Source: Paenibacillus sp. XY044 (lineage in GTDB: Bacteria; Bacillota; Bacilli; Paenibacillales; Paenibacillaceae). Taken from it: a stretch of 64,000 nucleotides of DNA. A model generated the notes under the pieces. It worked only from the letters and a program-made list of their open reading frames with translations, ran no database searches and was not told the DNA's origin. The stretch covers positions 186,001 to 250,000 of the forward strand of contig NZ_NQMO01000005.1 in the NCBI RefSeq assembly GCF_002257645.1. The letters are read 5' to 3'. The first letter of the stretch is position 1, and each line of letters starts with the position of its first letter. This document shows positions 23,037 through 32,649 of this stretch, piece by piece. Made by a program: the position numbers and the translations under genes.

Positions 23037-24437
23037 TCAATCTAACCAGTTGTTTTTGACGGCCGATCGATGATCGGCTGTGCGTGCAAGATCAGGATCC
23101 CGCAGCAGACGTTTCATCGTCACCGCAAACAATATGCAGCAGGTGACGGCCGCGCAGGCGTCAGCAATCGGCTCGGCCATAATAACGGCGTCGGCTTTGG
23201 GCGATATGAACTCCGGCAGCACAAAGACCAGCGGAATCAGCAAAATGATTTTACGCAGAACGGCAATAAAGATGGACACCTTGGCCTGCCCAAGCGCAAG
23301 AAACATCTGCTGCAGCGCCAGTTGAATGCCGTAAATGCACGTACCCAGAAAAAAGATCGGCATCAGCCTTGCCGTCAGCGCGATCAATTCAGCCTGATCG
23401 GTGAAGATCATAACGGGAACCCGCGGCAAAAATACCGCCACCCCCCACATGATGAGGCCGAGGACGCCGCAAATGGTCGTGCTTATTCGAATCGCCGCCC
23501 GCACCCTTGCGTAGTCTCCGGAACCGTAATTGTAGCCGATGACCGGCTGCGCTCCCTGTGCAAAGCTGGATAAGGGCAGGGAGAACAGCTGCATGAGGCT
23601 GGTGAGGATGCTGACCGCACCCACATACAAATCGCCGCCATACTTTGCAAGGGAAATATTAAATACGATCTGGATCAGGCTTTCGGTCGACTGCATGATA
23701 AAAGGGGAAAGCCCCAGCGCAAGTATGCGGCATGCCATCCTGGAGTTCACCCGTAGATTACGGAGCCGAAGGCGTAGATGGCTGTGCCTGGAAGTAAGGA
23801 ACCACAGCACCCATAAAGCAGACACAGTCTGGGAAATGACGGTTGCCAAGGCGGCTCCGCGAACGCCCATATGCATCGGAAATATAAAAAGGGGAGCCAG
23901 GATGGCGTTCAGCACAGCTCCGGCACAGACCGTAGCCATTGCCGTTTTGGCAAAACCCTGGATCGATATGAAAGAATTCAGCCCCAGGGAAAAGAGCACG
24001 CTGACCGTTCCCAGCAAATAGATGCCCATATAATCACTGGCATAGGGCAGTGTTTTACCGCTCGCCCCAAAGGCGATTAACAAGGGACGGTGAAAGCACA
24101 GCAGCACCGCCGTCAGCATTCCCGAAACGAGCAGAAGCATCAGGCAGCAGCTGCCGAGCAGCTTCTCCGCTTCCTTCCGGTTCCCTTCCCCCAGCTTCAT
24201 GGAGGCCAGCGGAGCGCCGCCCAAGCCGATGAGGGCCGCAAACGCCGAGATGGTCATGATCAACGGGAAGGCGATGCCCAGTCCGGTTAATGCAAAGGTG
24301 CCGCCACCCGGCATCCTGCCGATCAGCATCCGGTCGACGACATTGTACAGCGCGTTGACGATTTGAGCCGCAATCGCTGGAAGTGCAAGAGACAACAGCA
24401 GCTTGGGGATATTCCCCTCGGCAAACCGGCTGCTCAT
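23037..24437 (-). CDS. MATE family efflux transporter
   Basis: Membrane protein of 466 residues with 12 helices in two similar halves. The N-terminal half holds LALPAIAAQIVNALYNVVDR and the GLGIAFP segment. The second half holds SFAQGAQPVIGYNYGSGDY, a typical MATE loop. It would export cationic drugs or metabolites using a Na+ or H+ gradient (MepA/DinF-related group). It is a single gene with its own upstream gap and no strong ribosome binding site before the ATG. It stands directly after the MarR-ABC promoter region but has no shared transcript with it. Confidence 0.92.
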   Translation of the reverse strand: MSSRFAEGNIPKLLLSLALPAIAAQIVNALYNVVDRMLIGRMPGGGTFALTGLGIAFPLIMTISAFAALIGLGGAPLASMKLGEGNRKEAEKLLGSCCLMLLLVSGMLTAVLLCFHRPLLIAFGASGKTLPYASDYMGIYLLGTVSVLFSLGLNSFISIQGFAKTAMATVCAGAVLNAILAPLFIFPMHMGVRGAALATVISQTVSALWVLWFLTSRHSHLRLRLRNLRVNSRMACRILALGLSPFIMQSTESLIQIVFNISLAKYGGDLYVGAVSILTSLMQLFSLPLSSFAQGAQPVIGYNYGSGDYARVRAAIRISTTICGVLGLIMWGVAVFLPRVPVMIFTDQAELIALTARLMPIFFLGTCIYGIQLALQQMFLALGQAKVSIFIAVLRKIILLIPLVFVLPEFISPKADAVIMAEPIADACAAVTCCILFAVTMKRLLRDPDLARTADHRSAVKNNWLD

Positions 24438-24714
24438 TTTATCGTTATCGATCGTGAATCAGTCCTTTTCGCTCGTTATATTCAGTAGAAATGCGCATTT
24501 CCATCTTTCATTATATCAGACTGAAATCGCATGAAAACACGAGTTTTAAGGTGTCTGCACGGTCGTTCAACCACTACAAAACATTAATTTAATGAGGAGA
24601 TACATATTGAAGATAAAAACGCCACACAAGGGAAAATACAACGGTCTGAGAAGGTGTGTAAAATAGCGCCTTTCTTGTCTGCCTCATGAAAATATCACGC
24701 ACCCGTATGACCGG

Positions 24715-25608
24715 CTACTCCCTGTCTTCCATTAAAATCCCCTGCGTAAACGCGATCCATTCCCGCGCGGCATAGGACAGGTAACGGTCCCTGCGCCAGA
24801 TCATCCCCAGCTGCCACGGTATGACCGGTTCCACCAGCGGCATAATCCGGATCCGCTCCCGGTTGATTTCCCGGCAGATCGTTTCCGGCAGCAGAGCGAT
24901 GCCCAAATTGGCAGCGACCATGCCGCTGATCAGATCCCATTGGGAGCTTTCGTAGACGATATGCGGCTGGAAGCCGACCTTGACGCACTCCGTGATGATC
25001 CGGTCGTGCAGCGCAAAATCCTCCCGAAACAGCACAAAGTTCTCTTCCGCCAGATCGGCAAGACCGGCGCACTCGCGATGCGCAAGGCGGTGAGAGGGAT
25101 GTACCAGCAGCATCAGGTTTTCCCGGACGAACGAAAACGAGTGGAACAGCGAATCATCGGTCGGCAGCACCACGACGCCAATGTCGAGCAAACCGCTCTC
25201 CACGTCAACCTCCACCTTTTTGGCGCCGTCCTCGAAGATCTGCATCGTCACCTGCGGATACCTCTGATGGAACTGCCCAATCACTTCGGGGAAAAAACTC
25301 GATCCGACCATAGGCGGAAGCCCGAGGCGGATATGGCCCTTCTTCAGGTTTTTCAAATCACCGAGCTCGGAGGACAAGCTCTGAAACGACTTCACGATCG
25401 GCTGAGCTTGCTCGTAAATAATCCGGCCGGCATCGGTCAGCACCACCCGTTTGCCTGAACGGTCAAACAGGGTAACGCCAAGTTCCTCTTCGATGTTGCG
25501 GATCGTTTTGCTGATCGACGGCTGCGTGATGTAGAGCGATTCCGCCGCCTTCGTAAAGCTTTGCAGCCGGGCGACCTCCATAAAATACTGTAATTGGCGG
25601 ATGTCCAT
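24715..25608 (-). CDS. LysR family regulator, CidR-like
   Basis: LysR regulator of about 297 residues. The winged helix-turn-helix is at 1-60 (MDIRQLQYFMEVARLQSFTK, then YITQPSISKTI), followed by the periplasmic-binding-protein-like effector domain. The frame is open to 25686, but the ATG at 25608 has AAGGAG at the right distance and begins exactly as the family does. It is divergent from cidAB, as in the B. subtilis ywbI-ywbHG and S. aureus cidR-cidABC arrangements. It should activate cidAB in response to acetate or carbon overflow signals. A T-N11-A box lies between the genes. Confidence 0.88.
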   Translation of the reverse strand: MDIRQLQYFMEVARLQSFTKAAESLYITQPSISKTIRNIEEELGVTLFDRSGKRVVLTDAGRIIYEQAQPIVKSFQSLSSELGDLKNLKKGHIRLGLPPMVGSSFFPEVIGQFHQRYPQVTMQIFEDGAKKVEVDVESGLLDIGVVVLPTDDSLFHSFSFVRENLMLLVHPSHRLAHRECAGLADLAEENFVLFREDFALHDRIITECVKVGFQPHIVYESSQWDLISGMVAANLGIALLPETICREINRERIRIMPLVEPVIPWQLGMIWRRDRYLSYAAREWIAFTQGILMEDRE

Positions 25609-25658
25609 ACGTCGTTCTCCTTTTCCTTGAATCCACTGCGGTGGATCCACTATCTCCT

Positions 25659-25734
25659 TACCATAGCCAATTGGAATGGTATCCATTCGATATATGCATT
25701 TTACCTATGAAAATGAATGCTGTAAAATTTTCAT
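25659..25734 (+). promoter_or_regulatory. LysR box and second dyad in the LysR-cidA divergent region
   Basis: TACCAT-N11-ATGGTA (25659-25681) is a perfect 6-bp dyad with the classic T-N11-A geometry of LysR regulators. Nearer to cidA, ATGAAAAT (25707-25714) and ATTTTCAT (25727-25734) form a perfect 8-bp dyad with a 12-bp spacer. The first would be the recognition site and the second may be an activation site or an unrelated operator. Confidence 0.55.
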
Positions 25735-25763
25735 TATCAATGAAAGGAAGGCGAAAACAATTG

Positions 25764-26135
25764 ATGAAGCATGCCGTCAAAGGGACCGTACAGATCGCCG
25801 TTTTAATGCTGTTTTCATATGCGATGAACCAGCTGGCCGGTCTGCTGCATCTGCCGGTGCCGGGCAGCATTCTCGGAATCATCGTCTTGTTTCTTTTGCT
25901 CGAATCCGGTGTCGTCAAGCTCAAATGGATCGAAGTCGGAGCGAACTGGCTGCTAGCCGAGCTCTTGCTATTCTTCATCCCGGCCGCCGTCGGTGTCATG
26001 AAATATTTTTCAATGCTGGAGAGCGACGGGGTGAGAATCCTGCTCGTCGTCATTTTCAGCACGGTTGTGGTCATGGCCAGCTCCGGCTTAACCGCCGCAC
26101 GTATTGCCGAACATAAAGAACGGAAGGTGTCATGA
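25764..26135 (+). CDS. cidA: CidA/LrgA family holin-like protein
   Basis: Small membrane protein of 123 residues with four hydrophobic helices. The LPVPGSILGIIVLFLLL segment and LLFFIPAAVGVM are hallmarks of the CidA/LrgA family. It forms oligomers in the membrane and influences autolysis or, in newer views, pyruvate transport with CidB. GGAAGG is 12 nt before the ATG at 25764; a TTG one codon earlier is equally possible. The long upstream open frame from 25641 has no ribosome binding site. It overlaps cidB by 4 bp. Confidence 0.9.
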   Translation: MKHAVKGTVQIAVLMLFSYAMNQLAGLLHLPVPGSILGIIVLFLLLESGVVKLKWIEVGANWLLAELLLFFIPAAVGVMKYFSMLESDGVRILLVVIFSTVVVMASSGLTAARIAEHKERKVS

Positions 26136-26809
26136 TGATCGGTCTCATCTGTCTGCTGCTAACCCTCGGGATCTACATGGCAGCCAAACGATTGTATAAG
26201 CGGTATCCCAGAGTCTATCTGTCGCCGCTGCTGGTGACGCCTTGCGTCATTATTATTTTCCTGCTGTGCACCCATATTCCTTATGAACATTACAATGCCG
26301 GCGGCAAATGGCTGAGCGATATGCTCCAGCCTGCGACGGTCGCCTTTGCGGTGCCGCTCTATAAAAATTTCAAGGTACTCAAAAAGCACGCCGTCGAAAT
26401 CGTCGTCAGCGTGCTTACCGGTTCCTTCATGGCTATGATCTCTTCGGCGGTGCTCGCCAAAGGGTTGAAGCTGGACACTTCATTGGTTACCAGCCTAATC
26501 CCCCGCTCGATCACGACGCCGATCGCCATGAACGTATCGCAAGTCATCGGCGGGGTGCCGAACATTACGGCGGTCTTCGTCATTATGACCGGTCTGCTCG
26601 GCTCCGTGCTCGGGCCGATGATTCTGCGTCTCCTGCGGATCGAGAACGAAATCGCCCGCGGCGTGCTGCTCGGCACGAGCGCCCATGGGACGGGAACGTC
26701 CGTGGCCTTCGGCTTCAGCTCGATGAGCGGAGCGATCTCCAGCGTCTCGATGATTCTGGCCGCCCTATTCACGCTCGGTGCGGCGCCGCTGCTCATGCTG
26801 ATGTGGTAA
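26132..26809 (+). CDS. cidB: CidB/LrgB family membrane protein
   Basis: Integral membrane protein of 225 residues with multiple helices. LQPATVAFAVPLYKNF, SLIPRSITTPIAMNVSQVIG and GTSAHGTGTSVAF are the conserved stretches of the LrgB family. It works with CidA in control of cell lysis or in export/import of short organic acids. The start overlaps the cidA stop (ATGA), showing translational coupling. It ends 4 bp before the convergent Gfo/Idh/MocA gene, with no terminator between them. Confidence 0.93.
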   Translation: MMIGLICLLLTLGIYMAAKRLYKRYPRVYLSPLLVTPCVIIIFLLCTHIPYEHYNAGGKWLSDMLQPATVAFAVPLYKNFKVLKKHAVEIVVSVLTGSFMAMISSAVLAKGLKLDTSLVTSLIPRSITTPIAMNVSQVIGGVPNITAVFVIMTGLLGSVLGPMILRLLRIENEIARGVLLGTSAHGTGTSVAFGFSSMSGAISSVSMILAALFTLGAAPLLMLMW

Positions 26810-26813
26810 AGGG

Positions 26814-27788
26814 TCAGAGTCGGACCGGCTTGCCGGAAGATGCCGATGCCAAAGCAGCACAAGTCACGGCCTGCGTCAGACAAGCATCTTCATAACTCGA
26901 AAGAATACGGGAGCGGTCTCCGGTGCGCAGCGCATGGAGAAACGCTTCCGTTTCGCGTACATAGGGGCTCCCCTTCTCCGCATATTCCGTCGTAACACCG
27001 GGCCCCGCCAGCTGCAGGCGCTGCGGGTTCCAATCGACGATCCCGCGGTCCGTGTAGAATGTCAGTCCCGTCTGGCTTAGCCCGCCGCCTTCCGGCAGGA
27101 CGCAGGTGTTGGAGATGTTCGCCACCACGCCGCTCGCCATGCGGAGCGTGACCGTCCCCACGTCGGCGACCTCCACCCCGTCCACCTGGCTCCGCTTGAC
27201 CCGGTCACCGTAAAGCGCATACACTTCTTCCACTTCACCGGCCGTATAGCGGAGCATGTCGACCATATGCGTCGTTTGCTCGATGAACTGCCCGCCGGAG
27301 CCGTTTTGCCGTCTCCACCAGGACACGCCCGGCATGCTGTCCATCCACCGCCCCAGCACCATACCGGTCGTATGGTTCGAAAGTTCCTCTTTCAGCCGTG
27401 CTGCATTGTGCTGATAACGGAAATGGTAGCCCACCGACGTCAGCAGTCCCGTCTCCCGGATTCGATCCAAAATTCGCTCCGGCAGATCGGTATCAAGCCC
27501 CAGCGGCTTTTCCACCAGAAACGGGATGCCGCGCTCAATCAGCTTCATTTCGATTTCACCATGTGCCATCGGCGGCACGCAGATATATACCGCATCCAGC
27601 GGCCCGGCGTCCAGCATGGCATCCAGATCCGCATACCCCTCTGCGCCGTAGCGCCGTGCCATCCGGTCTGCTTTCTCCAGGCTTGTCCCAGCAACCGCCG
27701 TCAACTTCACCCCATCCATCGCCGCCAAGTTGTCGGCATGTACACCGCTGAACCATCCGGTTCCGATCAATCCGATACGAAGTGTCAT
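26814..27788 (-). CDS. Gfo/Idh/MocA family oxidoreductase
   Basis: NAD(P)-dependent dehydrogenase of about 324 residues. The Rossmann domain is at 1-120 (LRIGLIGTGWFSGVHADNL) with the family motif VEKPLG near residue 93. The C-terminal alpha/beta domain has GGQFIEQTTHMVDMLRY, where the histidine is in the active-site region. Substrates of the family are sugars, inositols and their derivatives; the exact one is unknown. The frame is open far upstream, but the homologous start is the ATG at 27788 with AAAGGTGG 11 nt before it. It stands convergent to cidB and downstream of the helicase gene. Confidence 0.9.
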   Translation of the reverse strand: MTLRIGLIGTGWFSGVHADNLAAMDGVKLTAVAGTSLEKADRMARRYGAEGYADLDAMLDAGPLDAVYICVPPMAHGEIEMKLIERGIPFLVEKPLGLDTDLPERILDRIRETGLLTSVGYHFRYQHNAARLKEELSNHTTGMVLGRWMDSMPGVSWWRRQNGSGGQFIEQTTHMVDMLRYTAGEVEEVYALYGDRVKRSQVDGVEVADVGTVTLRMASGVVANISNTCVLPEGGGLSQTGLTFYTDRGIVDWNPQRLQLAGPGVTTEYAEKGSPYVRETEAFLHALRTGDRSRILSSYEDACLTQAVTCAALASASSGKPVRL

Positions 27789-27961
27789 CCTGCACGATCC
27801 CACCTTTATCCTGTTTTCTCCACTATACGGGCGGGAGTCCCGTTTGGCTATGATTTTGTTCGGAACATACGCCACCCGTGATCCCTCCTGTTCGAAGACA
27901 TCAACCCCCACTGGACCAAGCCGCGCCGACGGACCCTTTCGTTGTGCCAGGACGCGTCCTC

Positions 27962-30277
27962 CTATGGTCTCCCGACGCTGAACCCCTTCCACTCGTCCGG
28001 AAGCAGCCCCTGATAGTGCCGCTGGAGAAAACGATCGTCGACCAGCACCAGCACGCCCTTATCCTGCTCGGAACGGATCAGTCTGCCTCCCGCCTGCAGC
28101 ACCTTGTTCATTCCAGGGAACACATAGGCGTAGTCATAACCGCTTTTTCCGTGTTCATTGAAGTAGTCCCGGATCAGGTTACGTTCAAAACCGAGCTGCG
28201 GCAGGCCCACGCCGACCACGACGACGCCTCCCAGACGGTCCCCCTGCAGGTCGATCCCTTCGGAGAAAATGCCTCCGAGCACGGCGAAGCCGACGAGCGT
28301 ATCGGCATTGTCCGCCTGGAACGCCGCGAGGAACCGCTCCCGCTCCTCCTCGGCCATTCCGGTATCCTGCACGATGATGCCAACCTCCGGATGCAGCTCC
28401 GCAAAAGGCTCGACCACCATGCGCATATATTGATAAGAAGGAAAAAAGACCATGTAATTCGCTTTGCGCTCCGATATGAGGCCGTGCAGCAGCTTCACCA
28501 GGGCGTCCCGGGTATCGTCCCGGTCCCGGTACCTGGTGGATAGCGGCTCGATGCGCACATCCAGCTGCTCCCGGCTGAACGGCGACGGCACGGACAAGCT
28601 GTAGTCCTCCTCGCCGGCGCCCAGCATGTCCCGGTAATAGGACAGCGGGGACAGGGTGGCTGAGAAGAACACGGTTGAGCGGAAGCCTTTTCCTGCTTGG
28701 GCAAGCAGGTAGGACGGATCCATGCAGAACAGCTTCAGCACGCAGTCGCTGCCGCGAATCTCGGCATAAGTCAGAAAGCGTTCATCATACAGCTTGGCGA
28801 TCCGGTTATAATGCTGCGACGCAAAATAGGCATCCAGCAGCTGCTCCTGCAGCCCGGGGTCGCCTTTGGGAGCCAGCAGCTCCCGCTCGGCTTCGGCGAT
28901 GAACAGCTCCAGCCGCTCCACCAGCTCCCGGGGCTGTTCCTGCCACAGCTTCTGGCGGGTTTCGCCCAATTCTTTTTTCAGCTCGATAAAAAACTTGTTG
29001 ACCGCATCCGCCGCCTTCTGAATCCCTGCATCCACGCCCTTGTATCCGCGCTTCAGCTCGAGAAATGCAGCCTTGCCGATCTCGGCCGAGAACATGTCCC
29101 GCCCCCGGTCGACGAGGTTGTGGGCTTCGTCCACGAGCAGCACCGTCTGCTTCTTCTGTTCCTCGGGCAGCCGTTTGAACGAAACCCGGGGATCAAAGAT
29201 GTAATTGTAGTCGCAAATAACGGCATCCGCCGCATAGGCTGCGTCCAGCGAAAACTCAAAGGGACATACCTGGTGCTTACGCGCGTAACGCTCAATGACG
29301 GCACGGTCCATCACCGTTTCCTGGGACAGCATGTCCAGAATCGCCCCGTTGACCCGGTCGTAGTAGCCGTCCGCAAACGGACAGGCATCCTTCCGGCAGA
29401 CCGTCTCCTCCTGGAAGCAAACTTTGTCCTTGGCCGTAATCGTCACCGTTTGCATCCGCAGTCCTTTGGCCTGCATCAGCGCTAAAGCCTGCTCGGCGGC
29501 CGTTCGGGTGATCGTCTTGGCCGTCAAATAAAAGATTTGCCCAAGCAGTCCCTCCCCGATCGCCTTCACGGACGGGAATAGCGTGGACATCGTCTTGCCG
29601 ATCCCCGTGGGGGCCTTGGCAAACAACCTCCGTTTCTCCTTCACCGCCTGATAGACCGCCCCCGCCAGCTTGCGCTGGCCCTCCCGGTAAGCGTCGAACG
29701 GGAACGGCAGTGCGCGGATGCTCTCGTCCCGGAGACGCGCATTCTCCAGCCGGAGCGCGGCATATGGGGTGTAAACGTCCAGCACCCCTATCATAAACGC
29801 CTCCAGCTCCGCCAGCGTCAGCGTCTGCCGGAAACGGCGCTCCGTGCCGGTACGCGTCTCCACATAGGTGAGCTGGACCGTCATCCGTTCCAAGCCGTGA
29901 TCCATAGCGTATATATAGGCGTAAACTTTAGCCTGTGCCCAGTGAACGGGCTGTCCGTCCCCCTCCATCGCATCCAGGCTCGCAGAGGTCGATTTAATCT
30001 CATCGATCATCCAGCCTTCATCCGTTTGGATCAGGCCGTCGCATCTTCCCTCAATGACATAGGTCAGGTCCCCGTACGAGATTTCCCGCTTCAGGAACAC
30101 TTCCTTCTGGTCGCCTTCCCCATAGGTTTTCTGCACCTGCTGGTGAATTCGCGTGCCTTCGACCATGGCGGTGGCCGACCGGAATCCGGAATCTATTTCC
30201 CCGCTCGAGAAAGCATATTCCACCAGCGGCCGGACCGATATTCTGATCTCCGTCCGCTCCCGGTTTTCTTCAGACAT
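27962..30277 (-). CDS. PD-(D/E)XK nuclease domain fused to XPD/DinG-like helicase
   Basis: Protein of about 771 residues. The N-terminal 180 residues have a RecB/Cas4-like nuclease core: H45 in EGTRIHQ, D80 in EGRCDG, then E93-x-K95 in MIDEIKS. The rest is a superfamily 2 helicase: Walker A APTGIGKT (222-229), four cysteines spaced as in XPD iron-sulfur domains (C287, C294, C299, C338), DEAH at 383-386, and a C-terminal motor with VVVVGVGLPQLGFE. It probably unwinds and trims DNA during repair. The ATG at 30277 is chosen because GGTGATC, matching the 16S tail, precedes it; an ATG at 30310 is possible. No defence genes are adjacent. Confidence 0.9.
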   Translation of the reverse strand: MSEENRERTEIRISVRPLVEYAFSSGEIDSGFRSATAMVEGTRIHQQVQKTYGEGDQKEVFLKREISYGDLTYVIEGRCDGLIQTDEGWMIDEIKSTSASLDAMEGDGQPVHWAQAKVYAYIYAMDHGLERMTVQLTYVETRTGTERRFRQTLTLAELEAFMIGVLDVYTPYAALRLENARLRDESIRALPFPFDAYREGQRKLAGAVYQAVKEKRRLFAKAPTGIGKTMSTLFPSVKAIGEGLLGQIFYLTAKTITRTAAEQALALMQAKGLRMQTVTITAKDKVCFQEETVCRKDACPFADGYYDRVNGAILDMLSQETVMDRAVIERYARKHQVCPFEFSLDAAYAADAVICDYNYIFDPRVSFKRLPEEQKKQTVLLVDEAHNLVDRGRDMFSAEIGKAAFLELKRGYKGVDAGIQKAADAVNKFFIELKKELGETRQKLWQEQPRELVERLELFIAEAERELLAPKGDPGLQEQLLDAYFASQHYNRIAKLYDERFLTYAEIRGSDCVLKLFCMDPSYLLAQAGKGFRSTVFFSATLSPLSYYRDMLGAGEEDYSLSVPSPFSREQLDVRIEPLSTRYRDRDDTRDALVKLLHGLISERKANYMVFFPSYQYMRMVVEPFAELHPEVGIIVQDTGMAEEERERFLAAFQADNADTLVGFAVLGGIFSEGIDLQGDRLGGVVVVGVGLPQLGFERNLIRDYFNEHGKSGYDYAYVFPGMNKVLQAGGRLIRSEQDKGVLVLVDDRFLQRHYQGLLPDEWKGFSVGRP

Positions 30278-30441
30278 AGGATCACCCGTTCCCCTTGTTT
30301 TTTCCATCATACCATAACTCTCGCAGGCAATCCCAATGCTCTATCCACTAAAAAAAGCCCGTGCCGCCTTGCTAAGGGGCACGAGCTTGCCTGATGAACT
30401 TATTCGGAAGCGGCGGGTCACACCACACCACCGTCCTCTCG

Positions 30442-32649
30442 CTACCTTCGCCGCGTCTCGGTCAGACGGAACTGGTTCACCAGCTGCAACAGCGATCCGG
30501 TGATGGATTCCACATTCTCCGATGTGCCACGGACATGCTGCATATCCTCCTGCAGCTCCTGCAAAGTTCCTTCGACCTCTGCCGAGATGCTGCGGTTTTC
30601 GATGCTGACGGCAGCTACCTTTTCCATCAGCTCCACCACTTCGCCGACCATTTTTGTCTTGAGGCTGTCCTGACTGCTCGCCTGCCCAAGCATTTCGGAG
30701 GCCGAAGCGACGATTCTCGTACCTTCCTCCACCGCTCTGCTGCCTTCGTCCATGGAGGCAAAGGCTGTCTCCACCTGCCCGCCGATCTGCTGCAGCGTCC
30801 GCTGAATCTGCTCGGTGGAATGCCGGGTAAGCTCGGCCAGCTTGCGGATCTCCCCCGCTACCACCGAGAAACCCTGACCGTGCTCGCCCGCTCTCGCCGC
30901 TTCGATCGACGCATTCAGCGATAACAGGTTGGTCTGCTTGGAAATGTTCTCGATCGCTGTCAGCAGCCCGGCAATGTCCCGGGTCGTTTCCATAAACGTC
31001 CGGATCGTCCGATGACTCTCCTCAACCTTGTCCTGGATACGCTTCATCTTGCCACCGATGTGCTGCACTTCGCTTTGCGCCACCGCAATTTGCTGAGCGG
31101 CCGCCTCCTCGATTTGCCGCAGGGTGCCGCTCATTTCCACCGACACGTCCTTGGCCACGTCGATATCCTTCAGCTGGCCGCGGATGCCGCGGATCATGCT
31201 GTGGACCTTCCCGCTCACCCGCTCCGTGGAGCTGACGGTGGATTGGGCCGTTGCGTGCTGTACTTGCTGGCTGTCCTGAACGTCCTGGGCCGCCTGCTTA
31301 ACCTGCAGCATAATGCCTTCCAGCGCATCGATCATGCTGTTTACCCATTTGCCGAGCTCCTTGGCCTCGTCATCCGCAAATTCGCGCAGGTCCAGCCGCT
31401 GCGTCAAATCCCCCTTGCCCTCAGCGTTGATCCGGATAAACCGGTTCAAGCTGCGGAAATGCTCCGCCGTCCGCCGTGTGCCCCTGCGTTCAAGAATGGA
31501 GACCGCGACCCAGCCGCACAGCAGGTTTGCCGCCAGAACCGCGATCAGCCCCGTGACCAGCGGCAGACTCCGGGCCAGCAAACCAAACAGGAGACCGTTC
31601 AACACCAGGGCCGCCAAGCCTGTCATCAGGTGCATCTTCCTCATTTTCCAACCGAAGCTCCGGAAGCGGTACACTTCCTCCAAATCCCCTTCGCACATCA
31701 TCCCCCATACGTCCGGACAATGCGGAAGTTGAAAGGTAACCCCCTTACCGATAACCGGGATGTGCCTGTAATCTGAATATCCGGGAAACTCCACAAACAG
31801 ATTGCTGCCGTTACGAATCGTGTTCGCGACCCCGGGATGCAGTTCTCCGGTAGCCGGGTCTTTGAACACCAGCTCCAGCTCAGTATGGTTCTTCACCTGT
31901 ACCGTCCCGTAGTCAGTCCGCACCCCGTCTTTCAAATTATCGCCGTGCGTAAAGGTAAAGTCCTCGAAGCGGCTGCGCGACAGCGCCGTTCCAGGTGCGA
32001 TGTTCTTATTCAGCCCCGGCTTGGCCATGAATATGTAGTTATCGCCAGAGTCAGGATATACATGCCCTTGCTCCCGTTGGATCAAGTCGCCCAAGACATC
32101 GTTCGGAACCCGGCCGCACAGCGCCCCTTTCCACTGACCGTCCTTCATAACCGGAAAAATAAACATCAACGTCATTGCGTCGTGAAACGCCGACGTGCTC
32201 GGACCGATCTCCAATGTGGCCGGGTCGGAATAGGGACCGTACAGGCAAGGACTTCCTTGCAGCGTATGCTGCAATCCTGCCGTCAGTAAACCCTCCCGGC
32301 TGCAGCTCCCCCCGATGCGGGACGGATCGGTGGAATACACCACCTTCATGTCCTCACGGATCAGAAAAACTTCCGAGAAGTCGGCACCCCTCTTCATATA
32401 GGAAGCGAACAGCGGCTCCAAGGCAGCAGCTCCGGCAGCATCCTGAACGATATTGGCGTCGAACGAGACAAGCTGTGCGCTCAAACGCTCCAAATGGGAC
32501 CAATACTCCGTAACCCAGCTCTCTAATATCTGTATACGATTCTGGGCGATCCCTTCAAAAATGTCCTCGATATCCTCTTTCAGATGACGGTTTAAGCGGT
32601 ACGACCACCAGAGCGGCAGACCCGTTTTGAAACCAAGCCAATCAAACAT
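30442..32649 (-). CDS. Methyl-accepting chemotaxis protein with N-terminal sensor lacking a leading membrane helix
   Basis: Receptor of about 735 residues. The order is unusual: a Cache-like sensor (about 30-325, with VYSTDPSRIGGSC) that has no membrane helix before it, then two adjacent membrane helices (about 340-360 and 362-386), a HAMP segment and the methyl-accepting domain. Its hairpin tip reads SKQTNLLSLNASIEAARAGEHGQGF. With an even number of helices after it, the sensor should be cytoplasmic. The start at 32649 has AAAGGG 9 nt upstream; an ATG at 32679 adds 10 residues but no helix. It is a single gene, divergent from the LTA synthase. Ligand unknown. Confidence 0.88.
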   Translation of the reverse strand: MFDWLGFKTGLPLWWSYRLNRHLKEDIEDIFEGIAQNRIQILESWVTEYWSHLERLSAQLVSFDANIVQDAAGAAALEPLFASYMKRGADFSEVFLIREDMKVVYSTDPSRIGGSCSREGLLTAGLQHTLQGSPCLYGPYSDPATLEIGPSTSAFHDAMTLMFIFPVMKDGQWKGALCGRVPNDVLGDLIQREQGHVYPDSGDNYIFMAKPGLNKNIAPGTALSRSRFEDFTFTHGDNLKDGVRTDYGTVQVKNHTELELVFKDPATGELHPGVANTIRNGSNLFVEFPGYSDYRHIPVIGKGVTFQLPHCPDVWGMMCEGDLEEVYRFRSFGWKMRKMHLMTGLAALVLNGLLFGLLARSLPLVTGLIAVLAANLLCGWVAVSILERRGTRRTAEHFRSLNRFIRINAEGKGDLTQRLDLREFADDEAKELGKWVNSMIDALEGIMLQVKQAAQDVQDSQQVQHATAQSTVSSTERVSGKVHSMIRGIRGQLKDIDVAKDVSVEMSGTLRQIEEAAAQQIAVAQSEVQHIGGKMKRIQDKVEESHRTIRTFMETTRDIAGLLTAIENISKQTNLLSLNASIEAARAGEHGQGFSVVAGEIRKLAELTRHSTEQIQRTLQQIGGQVETAFASMDEGSRAVEEGTRIVASASEMLGQASSQDSLKTKMVGEVVELMEKVAAVSIENRSISAEVEGTLQELQEDMQHVRGTSENVESITGSLLQLVNQFRLTETRRR

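Noticed and set aside
27962..30277. CRISPR-associated Cas4/DinG element
   Set aside because: There is no repeat array and no other cas gene in the window. The domain combination also fits a chromosomal repair helicase.
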